DNA of 64,000 nucleotides from Symbiodinium natans (taxonomy: Eukaryota; Sar; Dinophyceae; Suessiales; Symbiodiniaceae), in the NCBI GenBank assembly GCA_905221605.1, contig CAJNDS010002516.1, positions 250,001 to 314,000 on the forward strand. The letters are read 5' to 3'. The position numbers were made by a program, and so were the translations under genes. Position 1 is the first letter of the stretch, and every line of letters starts with the position of its first letter. Positions 56,981 through 64,000 of the stretch are shown piece by piece. The notes under the pieces were generated by a model. That model was not told where the DNA came from. It saw nothing but the letters and a program-made list of their open reading frames with translations, and did not search any database.

Positions 56981-56995
56981 TTTGGGCTCATAACC
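56981..56995 (-). promoter_or_regulatory. Primer-binding site for a half initiator tRNA-Met
   Basis: Directly internal to the 5' LTR. The plus strand here, TTTGGGCTCATAACC, equals the tRNA sequence and has the CAU anticodon flanked by CU and AACC, as in eukaryotic initiator tRNA-Met. Priming therefore seems to use a tRNA cleaved in the anticodon loop, as in Drosophila copia, not the usual 3' CCA end. Confidence 0.8.
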
Positions 56996-57224
56996 TACGG
57001 GGGGCAACCGAAGGAGGACAGGGAACAAAACAGTCAACCCCAACAGAAGCCCTTAATACCCCTGGAACAACCAACAACCGAACAACAAGACCCCAAACCA
57101 AGGGCACACTTTTTACGAAACCTTCGACCGCTTTGGTCATGGCTTGAGCCAAAGATTACCGGGTTCATTGACCCTTCAACTTCCAATACCAACTCCTTTC
57201 TACAATACCAATTGCAGCTCCGCA
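56996..57224 (-). repeat. 5' LTR, 229 bp
   Basis: Reads as identical to the 3' LTR. On the sense strand it starts TGCGGAGCTGC and ends CCCCCGTA. It must contain promoter and polyadenylation signals; none could be assigned by eye apart from the spliced-leader-like TTTGGCTCAAG at 57153-57143. Confidence 0.97.
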
Positions 57225-57229
57225 CCCTG
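57225..57229. repeat. Target-site duplication, right copy (CCCTG)
   Basis: Matches 47294-47298 and directly abuts the 5' LTR. Confidence 0.9.
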
Positions 57230-58061
57230 AACTCTCTACACCCCGTGTTGGGCCAGCCCGACTGCCGAGGCCGCGCCCGCAAGCGTTGACAATTATCGAA
57301 CGGAAACTGATGTCGAGCTGGATGTTGATGTCATGGTGAGCGGCGACGTCAAGGAATGCAACTGTGGCGCACACTGTAGATAAATCCACGATCTCTTCAA
57401 ACGAGTAGGAAAAGAGAACTGGCAGCGAAGTTGGCGGCGGAGGGCGTGCATAGTGCAGACTTATTCAGCGGTTCACCCATTGTGTTTAAAGACCCCTCGT
57501 GTGCGAGTGGGGCCGGCATTGTCTTGCTTTGCCCATCCTTCAGGGGCGGCCTGGCTCTTTCAAGATGTGCAAACAAACATGTGCGCGGCTCCACGGTGAC
57601 TCTGTTTGGAGCTTGGAGTCCCCCCAATCTCGCTTAGCCCACCCTAGGATGACACAATGATGCAACTGGCGCTATTTGCGCCCTTGCCCCCAAAAAAGAG
57701 CAACATGAGCTAACATGAGCACCAGTTCTCCGGGCCCTTGCCTTACGAGGTTTGGAGAGCTCCCAGAGCTCCCGCTGCCCCGCGACACGGGGATCGGTAG
57801 TGGATTTGTGCCATGGTCGCGCGATAGTCCTGCTACCCAAAAGCTCTACTGTCACATCGGGTCACCATCCCCGTCCTCATCTGGCAGAACATTCTTGCAA
57901 CACATTGTCGTAGGAGCTGTGGTCTCTGCTGTCCCACTAAGCGCTGCAGAGACTTGCCCAAAATGATGCTGCAAAATCATTGCTTAGTCCTTTCAACCTT
58001 CTAAATGCTTCCATGTTCATGTTTCGGATGTGAGGTTCAAAGACCTTTCGCATGTTTGAAT
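57230..58061. other. Right flank of the element; one candidate exon
   Basis: Minus strand 57270-57400 reads VAFLDVAAHHDINIQLDISF after a possible TCTACAG acceptor, a natural-looking protein segment of unknown family. If real, the retrotransposon inserted just downstream of it, possibly in an intron. Nothing else was recognised. Confidence 0.35.
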
Positions 58062-58358
58062 TTAGACTTCAGCGTCGTAGAGCTCCCGGCGCTCTGTGGA
58101 GGCCAGACTTGTGAGGATCTGAGGATCTGAGGATCTGAGGATCTGAGGATCTTGTGTGCTCGCAACAAGGACGTGTTGTCGATGGCCAAGCGCTTGGGCA
58201 TCCCAGGGTGCCTCCTCTGCGATCTCCATCAAGGACTGAAAAAGCTGGTGCTGCCTTGAAGCGGAACACAGCACCCGCCACAAGCCCACTATGTCACTAC
58301 CCATGCTGAGGTGCCGATACGGCGGCAGGCCCTCCAGAAACAAGCAGATGCTGGGCAC
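58062..58358 (-). CDS. Candidate terminal exon, unidentified protein
   Basis: Follows a GTACCGAG acceptor and reads VPSICLFLEGLPPYRHLSMG, then a helical stretch containing QHQLFQSLMEIAEEAPWDAQ. Near its end the frame runs through a 10-bp direct repeat (GAGGATCTGA, four copies at 58113-58152) that encodes a short Ser-Asp-Pro-Gln-Ile-Leu repeat, before ending at TGA. No family was recognised. Confidence 0.42.
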   Translation of the reverse strand: MPSICLFLEGLPPYRHLSMGSDIVGLWRVLCSASRQHQLFQSLMEIAEEAPWDAQALGHRQHVLVASTQDPQILRSSDPQILTSLASTERRELYDAEV

Positions 58359-58611
58359 CTCGGTACAGAGTCTGCCATGCGTCTAGCATTCTGCCGCCTT
58401 GTGAGGTAGCAATCAGAGTCAAAGCCAAGCGTCACTGTTTATCTCATCGATAGGGCGAGCAAGGTCCAGCCTTACCGATGCCAAATGTCTCGATTAGTCA
58501 CTGGACGGTTTGATACATTTGACACTGGATTCGTAACATCATACCGGAATCATACCCAATGAGGAGCTGACACGGGCCGATTGTAGATCTCCAGTCTGCG
58601 TTCCACCACAT

Positions 58612-59919
58612 CTAGCATGACCCCTCTGGAGATGGCCTCACCCAGTCCCACAGATTGCTTTCGTGATTCAAACAGCTTTTGACCATCTTTGACTCCTTGA
58701 CAGTCTTTGGCCACTCAGCCTGCGCCTTCGTTGGTTTCGGAAGGTATTTGGTGTAGTCGCGATCGTGCGTGTAGGACAGACAACTCAGAAGAATGGAAAC
58801 ATATTCACAGAAACGCGAGCGGGGAAACACATCTACCGTCAAGGCATGTCCAACCACCACCTGAGCACGGCACATTCGATCTGGAGGGTCAGAGGTGGAG
58901 CTTCGCAAACGATGGTTCTGATAAGCCTCAGGGATACTAACACGACATGCTTGCAATTGTACGCAGCAGAAGCAGGCCCCAACCTCCGAAGCGCGGTACT
59001 TGTGGCTAACCGACCAGAGGATGAAGTTCACTCGCTCTCCAGACTCGATGTTGTCGGCACCTTTGCTTTCAGGCTCCTGCAGGCTTTTGACTCTACACCG
59101 CGCTTAGCGGAAATGTGCTGGGTCCAGGAGTGTCTGGGCTCCACACTAACAACATAGGTCTCTTTTGTAAATAAAAGCCGTGGTGCCGTGACGCTGCCGT
59201 CCCAAGTGAAGGACTGCACGGCCCTGTCCAAGGTTTGATCGCAAATGTTGGTGCCTTTTCGACTCTATGTCACTCTATGTCACTCTATGTCACTCTATGT
59301 GCCTTTGCAAAACGGCACAGGCTGTAACACTGTAGTGCCATGCTGGGCCTTCTCGTGCGCGTAAGTGTACTGCATCTTCCGGTGATTTGCATCGGTCACC
59401 AGGCCGCAGAAGGACAGAGTCGCCCCTGAAAACTCCTCTCCGTCAAAACGAAGATTCGCGCGGAAGCACGAGGATGTTGTCAGCAATGTGTAACAAAAGA
59501 CGGCTGGGAATGACAAATACCACAAATTCCACCCGCACAAGACAATAGACAGTGTTGGCAGCGCACCTTTCCGAGACACACGTTGAGGGTGACGTCAGAA
59601 TCATCCTCATGCATGTCCAGACCAACATCCTCGCCAGCTTTGTACCTTCCAATAGTCATGGCTTCTGCAAGAAGTTTTTGGAGAGCTCATGCTGCCTCAC
59701 AATGAAACAATGATGGTCGCGACAATCTTCAGATTCTTGTGGATATAGGGCAGCCATCAGCGGCATTAAATACTCCTGTGATGGCTTCTTCTACTTGCTG
59801 AAGTCAGCGCAAACAGCGGCACCCACAGTCACCTTCTTCTACACGCTGCGAAACTGAAACACGGCTTGTGGCCCTTGGCGAAAGGTCCTGCTGAAGCTCA
59901 GATATGAGTGGCTCCAAAC
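58612..59919 (-). CDS. 2-oxoglutarate/Fe(II)-dependent oxygenase, multi-exon
   Basis: Non-haem iron enzyme that couples 2-oxoglutarate decarboxylation to hydroxylation; closest in feel to the prolyl-4-hydroxylase-like eukaryotic families. Rebuilt exons: 59919 to about 59832, 59775-59696, 59645-59567, 59435-59349, 59223-59187 (only 37 nt), 59060 downward, and a terminal exon ending TAG 58612-58614. Joins restore the whole fold: DCRDHHCFIVR-YKAGED, the metal-binding GLDMHEDDSDVTLNV, CLGK-EFSGATLSFCG, AHEK-GRAVLHLGRQRHG-ADN with the distal His, and ESGERVNFILW with the 2OG-binding Arg. Lengths of 80, 79, 87 and 37 nt fit the phases exactly. The late part contains CLSYTHDRDYTKYLPKPTKA; its splice site to the preceding exon is ambiguous. 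Donors are GC or GT, and one intron is only about 50 bp. All catalytic residues are present. Substrate unknown; first exon not found. Confidence 0.85.
59262..59300 (+). repeat. 10-bp tandem repeat CACTCTATGT,4 copies
   Basis: Four nearly perfect units inside an intron of the oxygenase gene. Confidence 0.95.
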
Positions 59920-60788
59920 CTGGGCCGCAGACCATGTCGAAAGAACTCACGACAACTGACACGCACAGAAGGATGTTACACTCACACCCTAGCGATGCTT
60001 TGTTCATCGACTGCTGCCTCGACTGGTACTGTTGCAGTCGCTGCAACATCCACGTTGTCTGCTGCAGCTGCTGAATGCAAGCCTTCTGTGCCCAGTGCCC
60101 AGCTGATTCAGCACGAGTCCGTACCTCTCGCAGTTCAGTGTAGCCCTTGTGGTTTTGCAACTCCTTTGGTCGGAAGTGCACAGGACCGTCGAGAGTGAAG
60201 CAGCTTTTCACGCACATGTTGGGCACATTTTGGGAACTTTTTAGGCACATTTTGGGCACATTGGTACGTTCTGGAATCTGCTAGATGCCTTCTGATATCT
60301 GCCGACGATGTTCCTGCGGCTTGCTGCGGATGCTACCCAGCTAGCCGCACCTATTCATCCCGTTGGGCCGATCCAGAGCCTGCACATCGATTTGAAAAGA
60401 TTCAGCCCAGGGAGCTACGAGTAACATCCACTACCAATACTACCATCTATGCATCTCTGATGGATGTGCATGAACAGAGAGTGTGGAAGCTCATATGGGG
60501 AGAAGGCAGATACCAGATCAAGCACTTGTGCTTGCAGAGCCTCGCGGGCCGTCTGCTGCGCGTGGCTCACTTCCTCCAACACTGCAATAGACACATGTAC
60601 GTGCTCAGTGCATTGGCCTCATTGGGTGTGGAATGGACTGCCCGCAAGTCATGAGACCCGGTTCCACTCCGGCAACAAGCTTCACTGAGCCACTTCTGCA
60701 GCCCGGAAGCACCCCGAACCCTTATCCAGGTGCCTCAGTTGAAGGGATTGCTTGTTCGGTCGCAAGTGCACATGTTTGAAGGCAAAGT
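59920..60788. other. Upstream of the oxygenase gene; possible Gln-rich exon
   Basis: The minus strand around 60000-60095 reads IQQLQQTTWMLQRLQQYQSR after a possible acceptor and could be an earlier oxygenase exon or an unrelated coiled coil. An overlapping alanine-rich frame is equally open. Nothing else was recognised. Confidence 0.35.
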
Positions 60789-61052
60789 TCATAGACTTCG
60801 CCTAGGCTTGCAACTAGAACAGCAGCGAGATGACTTCTGTGCTAGCGCCTCTCGTTGCTGCTGCCTTTGGCGCAACCTCTGTCGATACATTCGATACAAT
60901 GGTTGGTCGGAAAGGACATCATGCCAAAATTGCTGCGTGCTCTTCAGTGCTTCATTCGCTTCTTCTTGCTCCTTTTCCAGCTTGGTGATCTCCTTCGAGC
61001 TTCCACCATGAGCCGGGCCTCGTTCATCTGAACAACTGCGTTGCTTTGCCAT
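60789..61052 (-). CDS. Candidate coiled-coil exon
   Basis: Minus frame with a clear heptad-like charged helix: KEITKLEKEQEEANEALKST, then FWHDVLSDQPLYRMYRQRLR and a Gln/Arg-rich continuation. Its upstream end overlaps the left arm of the first hairpin, so the first codons may be non-coding. No family was recognised. Confidence 0.42.
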   Translation of the reverse strand: MAKQRSCSDERGPAHGGSSKEITKLEKEQEEANEALKSTQQFWHDVLSDQPLYRMYRQRLRQRQQQREALAQKSSRCCSSCKPRRSL

Positions 61053-61128
61053 TTTTGCATATCTTCTGGTGCCATCAGATGTTCAGAAATTGCAAAAATG
61101 GCAAAGCAACACGGTGGTTCAGATGAAC
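61022..61128. repeat. Inverted repeat, arms of 39 bp
   Basis: Left arm 61022-61060 and right arm 61090-61128 match with about four mismatches (core GCAAAAATGGCAAAGCAAC); loop about 29 nt. Confidence 0.85.
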
Positions 61129-61179
61129 GAAGCTGTGCAAGGTCCCGGTTCCAGCGGAACGGGGACCTTGCACAGCTTC
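61129..61179. repeat. Near-perfect hairpin, about 24-bp stem
   Basis: Starts at the base after the previous inverted repeat. Arms GAAGCTGTGCAAGGTCCC and its complement, continuing as GTTCC/GGAAC around a 3-nt AGC loop; one G:G mismatch. Confidence 0.9.
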
Positions 61180-61284
61180 TTCTTGAACTTCTGGCAAGAA
61201 TCTTCTTCATCCTCCAACACACTCCGGTTTCCGACTCCGCGACAAAAGAGCACAAAATGACGTCCTCAGGGAGCTGAGACCGGT

Positions 61285-61455
61285 CCGGTGACGAGCCTGA
61301 GACAGGTCGGGCTCAGATGCCCCAGAACTGCCGCTGACCGCGCTGAGAGGGGAGCCAGCCTCGACGAGACGGCCTCGGTGCGTCACGAGCCAGCTTGGTC
61401 GCCGGGCCAGCCTGAGACAAGTTGGCCTCAGACGCCCCTGGACTGCCGCTGACCT
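61285..61455 (+). repeat. Diverged direct repeat, about 45-bp units
   Basis: The phrase GCCTGAGACAGGTCGGGCTC and its continuation to ACTGCCGCTGACC near 61298-61338 recurs near 61410-61452 with scattered changes; spacing about 110 bp. Confidence 0.7.
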
Positions 61456-61640
61456 TGGCGCGCTTTCTGCCGCACCTTCTGATTGTTAGCTCTTTTTATG
61501 TCCTTCCTCCTCTGTTTAGTGAACAACATTCCATTTCGCCACTTCCAGTAGTCCATCCGGCCCTTCTGCACCGGTGCCTTCTGCAGTGCAGCCTTCTGCA
61601 GCACAGTGCTTTGGCAGCTTGCTGGTGAAGGTTCTCAAAG

Positions 61641-61729
61641 GGATGGATGAAAGCCATTTCCTCGCGTTCATCGTCTGTATGAAAAAGTTATGCTGACGAT
61701 GAACGTGAGGAAATGGCTTTCATCCATCC
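61641..61729. repeat. Long hairpin, 35-bp stem, 19-nt loop
   Basis: Arms 61641-61675 and 61695-61729 are complementary at 34 of 35 positions (for example GGATGGATGAAAGCCATTTC in the left arm). RNA from either strand would fold into a stable stem-loop of pre-miRNA dimensions; it could also be a recent inverted duplication. Confidence 0.9.
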
Positions 61730-62499
61730 GGCACCTGCCACACAGATCGCAGTACAAAGCCCAGCCCGGGGCTACGGTCCTCATCCTCATGTTGCTCGAA
61801 CCCAACAAAATCTCTGTAGTGTCCGCGCTGTCTTCTGCACCTCCTCCAGGAGCCTCCAAGACGCTGCAGGAGCTGCCGTGAAGCCCCAGCCTCCAGCAGG
61901 CTGCTCTGCCCTGACATTCCGGCGTTCTCATCACTTCCATCAACCGGTGGGACGCCCGGCTAACGTAGATCCACGCAACATCTGAGTGGCTTCCCTCCTA
62001 CTCGGTTGCTTCCAAGCTACCACCCCTTTCATACCTATAAGACAATGCACAACTGCCGTGGCTTGAGAGGAAGACGAAGGCTCGCCTACTGCTGGGCACT
62101 TGAGGCAGACTGCAAAGCCTACCTCGCCCAGTCCCCCGGCACCTCCAGCAGCTTCGCACAGAATCTGGCAGGCAAGTGGTGGACTGATCTCCCTCCCTCC
62201 GCGCATGCCACTCTGCAGCACGAACCTACTCCACAAAGTCCCAAGTCCGCATGCCAGGGCGACTCTGCATTGAACAGCTCGAACGAGTAAATGCTCGGAG
62301 CATCTTCTCGCAGCGCCTGATGAAGACCCTAACACGCCCTCACAAAGCCCTCGTAAACCCTCACAACGGCATGGTTCTTGGTGCGTTCTTGGCGCAACCC
62401 ACCTCTTTTAGACTTTTCTCCCCGTCTCTCGCCGAGACAGCAGCTAAGAAGCTTGGCGCCAGCCACCTTCGCACGGACCGTTTCGAAAGAAACGAGCCC
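61730..62499. other. No recognised gene
   Basis: Overlapping frames on both strands (for example 61668-61943 minus and 62006-62290 plus) without recognisable motifs. Confidence 0.4.
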
Positions 62500-63120
62500 T
62501 TAAGTTCCCCCAGATGGGTCCCAAACGATTGGCCTCTTTAAGTTCTCCCGAGGGTTTTCGAAGAGCTCTGGATGAAGAGGCACATAGTTGCCTGCAAGCA
62601 GCGGCATGCCGTGCAGGGACCAGAGGGGTTTCGGCTTAGAACTGGGAAAGGGAGTTGGAAACCGCGGCTTCAGAACCTGGACGTCCCGGCTTGATTCTTC
62701 CCACCCCCCTGTGTGAGATTGCCATCCTGCCCCCGCCCCCCCACTGGTGTCCCAAATTGCGTGCGGAGAGAAGACCTGGAATGCAGTGGCACTGATGTCG
62801 TATGGAGTTTCTAGCATCCTAGTTTCCCGAACCCTTTCTGTTTCTTCAGCAAGACTTGCTTGCAGGATGCATTGGTACTCTGTGAGGCAAGGTTGCATGA
62901 GCTTTACAATCACGTGCACCTTGTCGGTATATGTCCCCGAAGAAGTACTTCCGTAGCTTTGGCTGTCCTGATCCATGCTAGTGAGGCAACCCATGCAACA
63001 AACGAGCCTTTCATAAACTGCAAGCTTCCCAATTGCCCTGTTTTGTTCCCTGTGGTCACGGCACGTGACAGTGGTGAGACTATGGGACATGCCGTGCAAC
63101 ATGCCGCTGTAGCAACACAT
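62500..63120 (-). CDS. Uncharacterised 206-codon open frame
   Basis: Long for a non-repeat frame in this DNA. The first two thirds are protein-like: MSHSLTTVTCRDHREQNRAI, then a helical segment with VIVKLMQPCLTEYQCILQAS. The last third is proline-rich and may be intron read-through. Cysteine-rich start (four Cys in the first 40 codons). No domain was recognised. Confidence 0.38.
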   Translation of the reverse strand: MCCYSGMLHGMSHSLTTVTCRDHREQNRAIGKLAVYERLVCCMGCLTSMDQDSQSYGSTSSGTYTDKVHVIVKLMQPCLTEYQCILQASLAEETERVRETRMLETPYDISATAFQVFSPHAIWDTSGGAGAGWQSHTGGWEESSRDVQVLKPRFPTPFPSSKPKPLWSLHGMPLLAGNYVPLHPELFENPRENLKRPIVWDPSGGT

Positions 63121-63219
63121 GGCTTCTCAGAACTTGAGGTACAGTAAAGTATTTCGCTGAATAACAACCTTCTTCTCCATCAAGCTCTGCATCCATAAGC
63201 AGAAGCACGCTTCTCTATG

Positions 63220-63311
63220 CTAACTGCTAACTCGCCGCCGTCTCCGGCTTCGGCTATGACGGCTACGACTCTCTTTGCGGCTGCGCTTTCGGCTGCGGCT
63301 TCGCTGGGAGC
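63220..63311 (-). CDS. RS-domain terminal exon, probable SR splicing factor
   Basis: After a TGTGCAG acceptor (63312-63318) the frame reads QRSRSRKRSRKESRSRHSRS and on through a poly-Arg stretch to TAG at 63220-63222. Alternating Arg-Ser at a protein's C-terminus is the hallmark of SR-family pre-mRNA splicing proteins, where it is phosphorylated and mediates spliceosome contacts in the nucleus. The RNA-recognition motif that would confirm this was not found in nearby sequence; upstream exons are unresolved. Confidence 0.55.
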
Positions 63312-64000
63312 CTGCACAGTTGCTGCAGCATCAGCTCAGCGTTCGGCAATTGTTGGTCTACATTTCTTGGAAGCTTGCAACTGCTGCTTCTAGCCTCCCG
63401 TTGACTGGGCCTTGATTCCCTGGACGCACAGCGCGCCGTTAAGGGAAGGACATCGCTGCCATGGCGCAGGCTTCTACATCACTGGGCAATGTCAAGTCAA
63501 GTTCACGAATCCTCGTACACATGGGATGAGAACAGGAATGTTGGACTGGAGGTTTGATTCAGATTTGTTCGATATAACTGAAGTAGGCACATGGTGCGGG
63601 ACACTGGCTGGCATCAGAGTGGAACTTGGCCCAATCGCATCAGCATCAAATCTCTCTTGACATGAAACATCCTCGGCTCAGTTCTGGGGCAAAAGCCCCA
63701 CAAGCAGTCACACGCGTTCGCCTTTGCCAGTAGCAGCCTCACCTTCGGCCATGCTTTGGGTGGCACAGCTTCTGGAAGGCCTGGCGCATCTGCCAACCAT
63801 CCTTTTTGCCGCAGCGTGTGCAATTGGATCATACTTGCAAGCTTCCACCATGCCTGCCTGAAGGGCACCAAGCCTTGCAATTGACGCGTCAGTACTCAAG
63901 CATAAGCATGTGTTTAGGGCTCTCAGGGACCCCATCATGGACTGACTCAGGACAGTGCCAGAAGCAGAAGGGCAAAAAGAGAACCTAATTGGCAAGTGCA
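63312..64000. other. Window edge, no firm feature
   Basis: A plus frame at 63412-63660 (contains VKFTNPRTHGMRTGMLDWRF) and overlapping minus frames at 63614-63995 are of protein-like composition but unidentified and mutually exclusive. Exons of the RS-domain gene should lie here if it is complete. Confidence 0.35.

Larger units (their letters stand above)
47299..57224 (-). mobile_element. Complete Ty1/copia LTR retrotransposon, 9.9 kb
   Basis: Transcribed on the minus strand: 5' LTR 57224-56996, primer-binding site 56995-56981, one polyprotein ORF, polypurine tract, 3' LTR 47527-47299, flanked by CCCTG duplications. Domain order protease, integrase, reverse transcriptase, RNase H is the copia order (gypsy has integrase last). 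The LTRs read as identical over 229 bp and the 9.2-kb ORF has no stop, so the insertion is young and probably still competent. At nearly 10 kb it is about twice a typical copia element; the excess is accessory domains inside the polyprotein. The LTR ends on the sense strand are TG and TA rather than TG and CA. Confidence 0.97.

Noticed and set aside
47299-57224. Possibility that the element is a retrovirus or gypsy element
   Set aside because: Integrase precedes reverse transcriptase, the copia order; the C-terminal membrane tail alone does not make an envelope protein.

Overview
The window looks like nuclear DNA of a dinoflagellate, most probably a Symbiodiniaceae-type alga. The argument rests on gene structure. 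Every gene that could be spliced by hand has introns of about 50-240 bp, and most use GC or GA at the 5' splice site, with AG followed by G at the acceptor. Both are dinoflagellate habits. Gene density is low, simple repeats are plentiful, and TTTAGGG/CCCTAAA telomere-like tracts lie inside the sequence. The gene families are also ones known to be expanded in these algae: CDPK, PPR, ankyrin, and very long Ty1/copia polyproteins. There is no sign of bacterial, organellar or viral organisation.

Layout. Positions 604-3121 (-) hold a calcium-dependent protein kinase rebuilt from five exons. From 3.1 to 17.2 kb there is mostly non-coding DNA with scattered candidate exons, including a PP2C-type phosphatase core at 8747-8933 (-), and an AT-rich island of degenerate repeats at 13.98-15.52 kb. 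Two PPR genes follow (17241-18257 and 19613-20384, both -). From 20.5 to 31.6 kb come microsatellites and minisatellites, an (ACACAT)n block, a CAG run, a 52-bp minisatellite, and one exon of a 3'-5' exonuclease. From 32 to 40 kb there are unidentified exons, a weak alpha-carbonic-anhydrase-like pair (35019-35250, +), and two unidentified multi-exon genes (37.5-38.9 and 39.3-39.7 kb, -). From 43.1 to 44.1 kb there is a MITE-like inverted repeat and three interstitial telomere tracts. An ankyrin-repeat gene with a frame break lies at 44560-46567 (-).

The main feature is a complete Ty1/copia retrotransposon at 47299-57224 (-). It has 229-bp LTRs that read as identical, a 5-bp target duplication, a primer site matching the anticodon arm of initiator tRNA-Met, a polypurine tract, and one uninterrupted polyprotein ORF of about 3,073 codons. 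Besides gag, protease, integrase, reverse transcriptase and RNase H, the polyprotein carries a cytosine-C5 DNA-methyltransferase-like domain between protease and integrase, a 2-oxoglutarate/Fe(II)-dioxygenase-like domain between integrase and RT, two tandem retropepsin-like units, an acidic insert inside the integrase core, and a membrane/Cys-rich tail. A retroelement carrying both a possible DNA-base methylase and a possible oxidase is the best candidate here for an undescribed system.

Downstream, a cellular 2OG-Fe(II) oxygenase gene (58612-59919, -) was rebuilt from its exons. It is followed by a coiled-coil exon, a cluster of three long foldback hairpins (61.0-61.73 kb), an unidentified 206-codon ORF and an RS-domain exon of a probable splicing factor. 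Splice joins were made by eye from domain continuity and reading frame. First exons are mostly unresolved, so starts of multi-exon genes are minimum extents.
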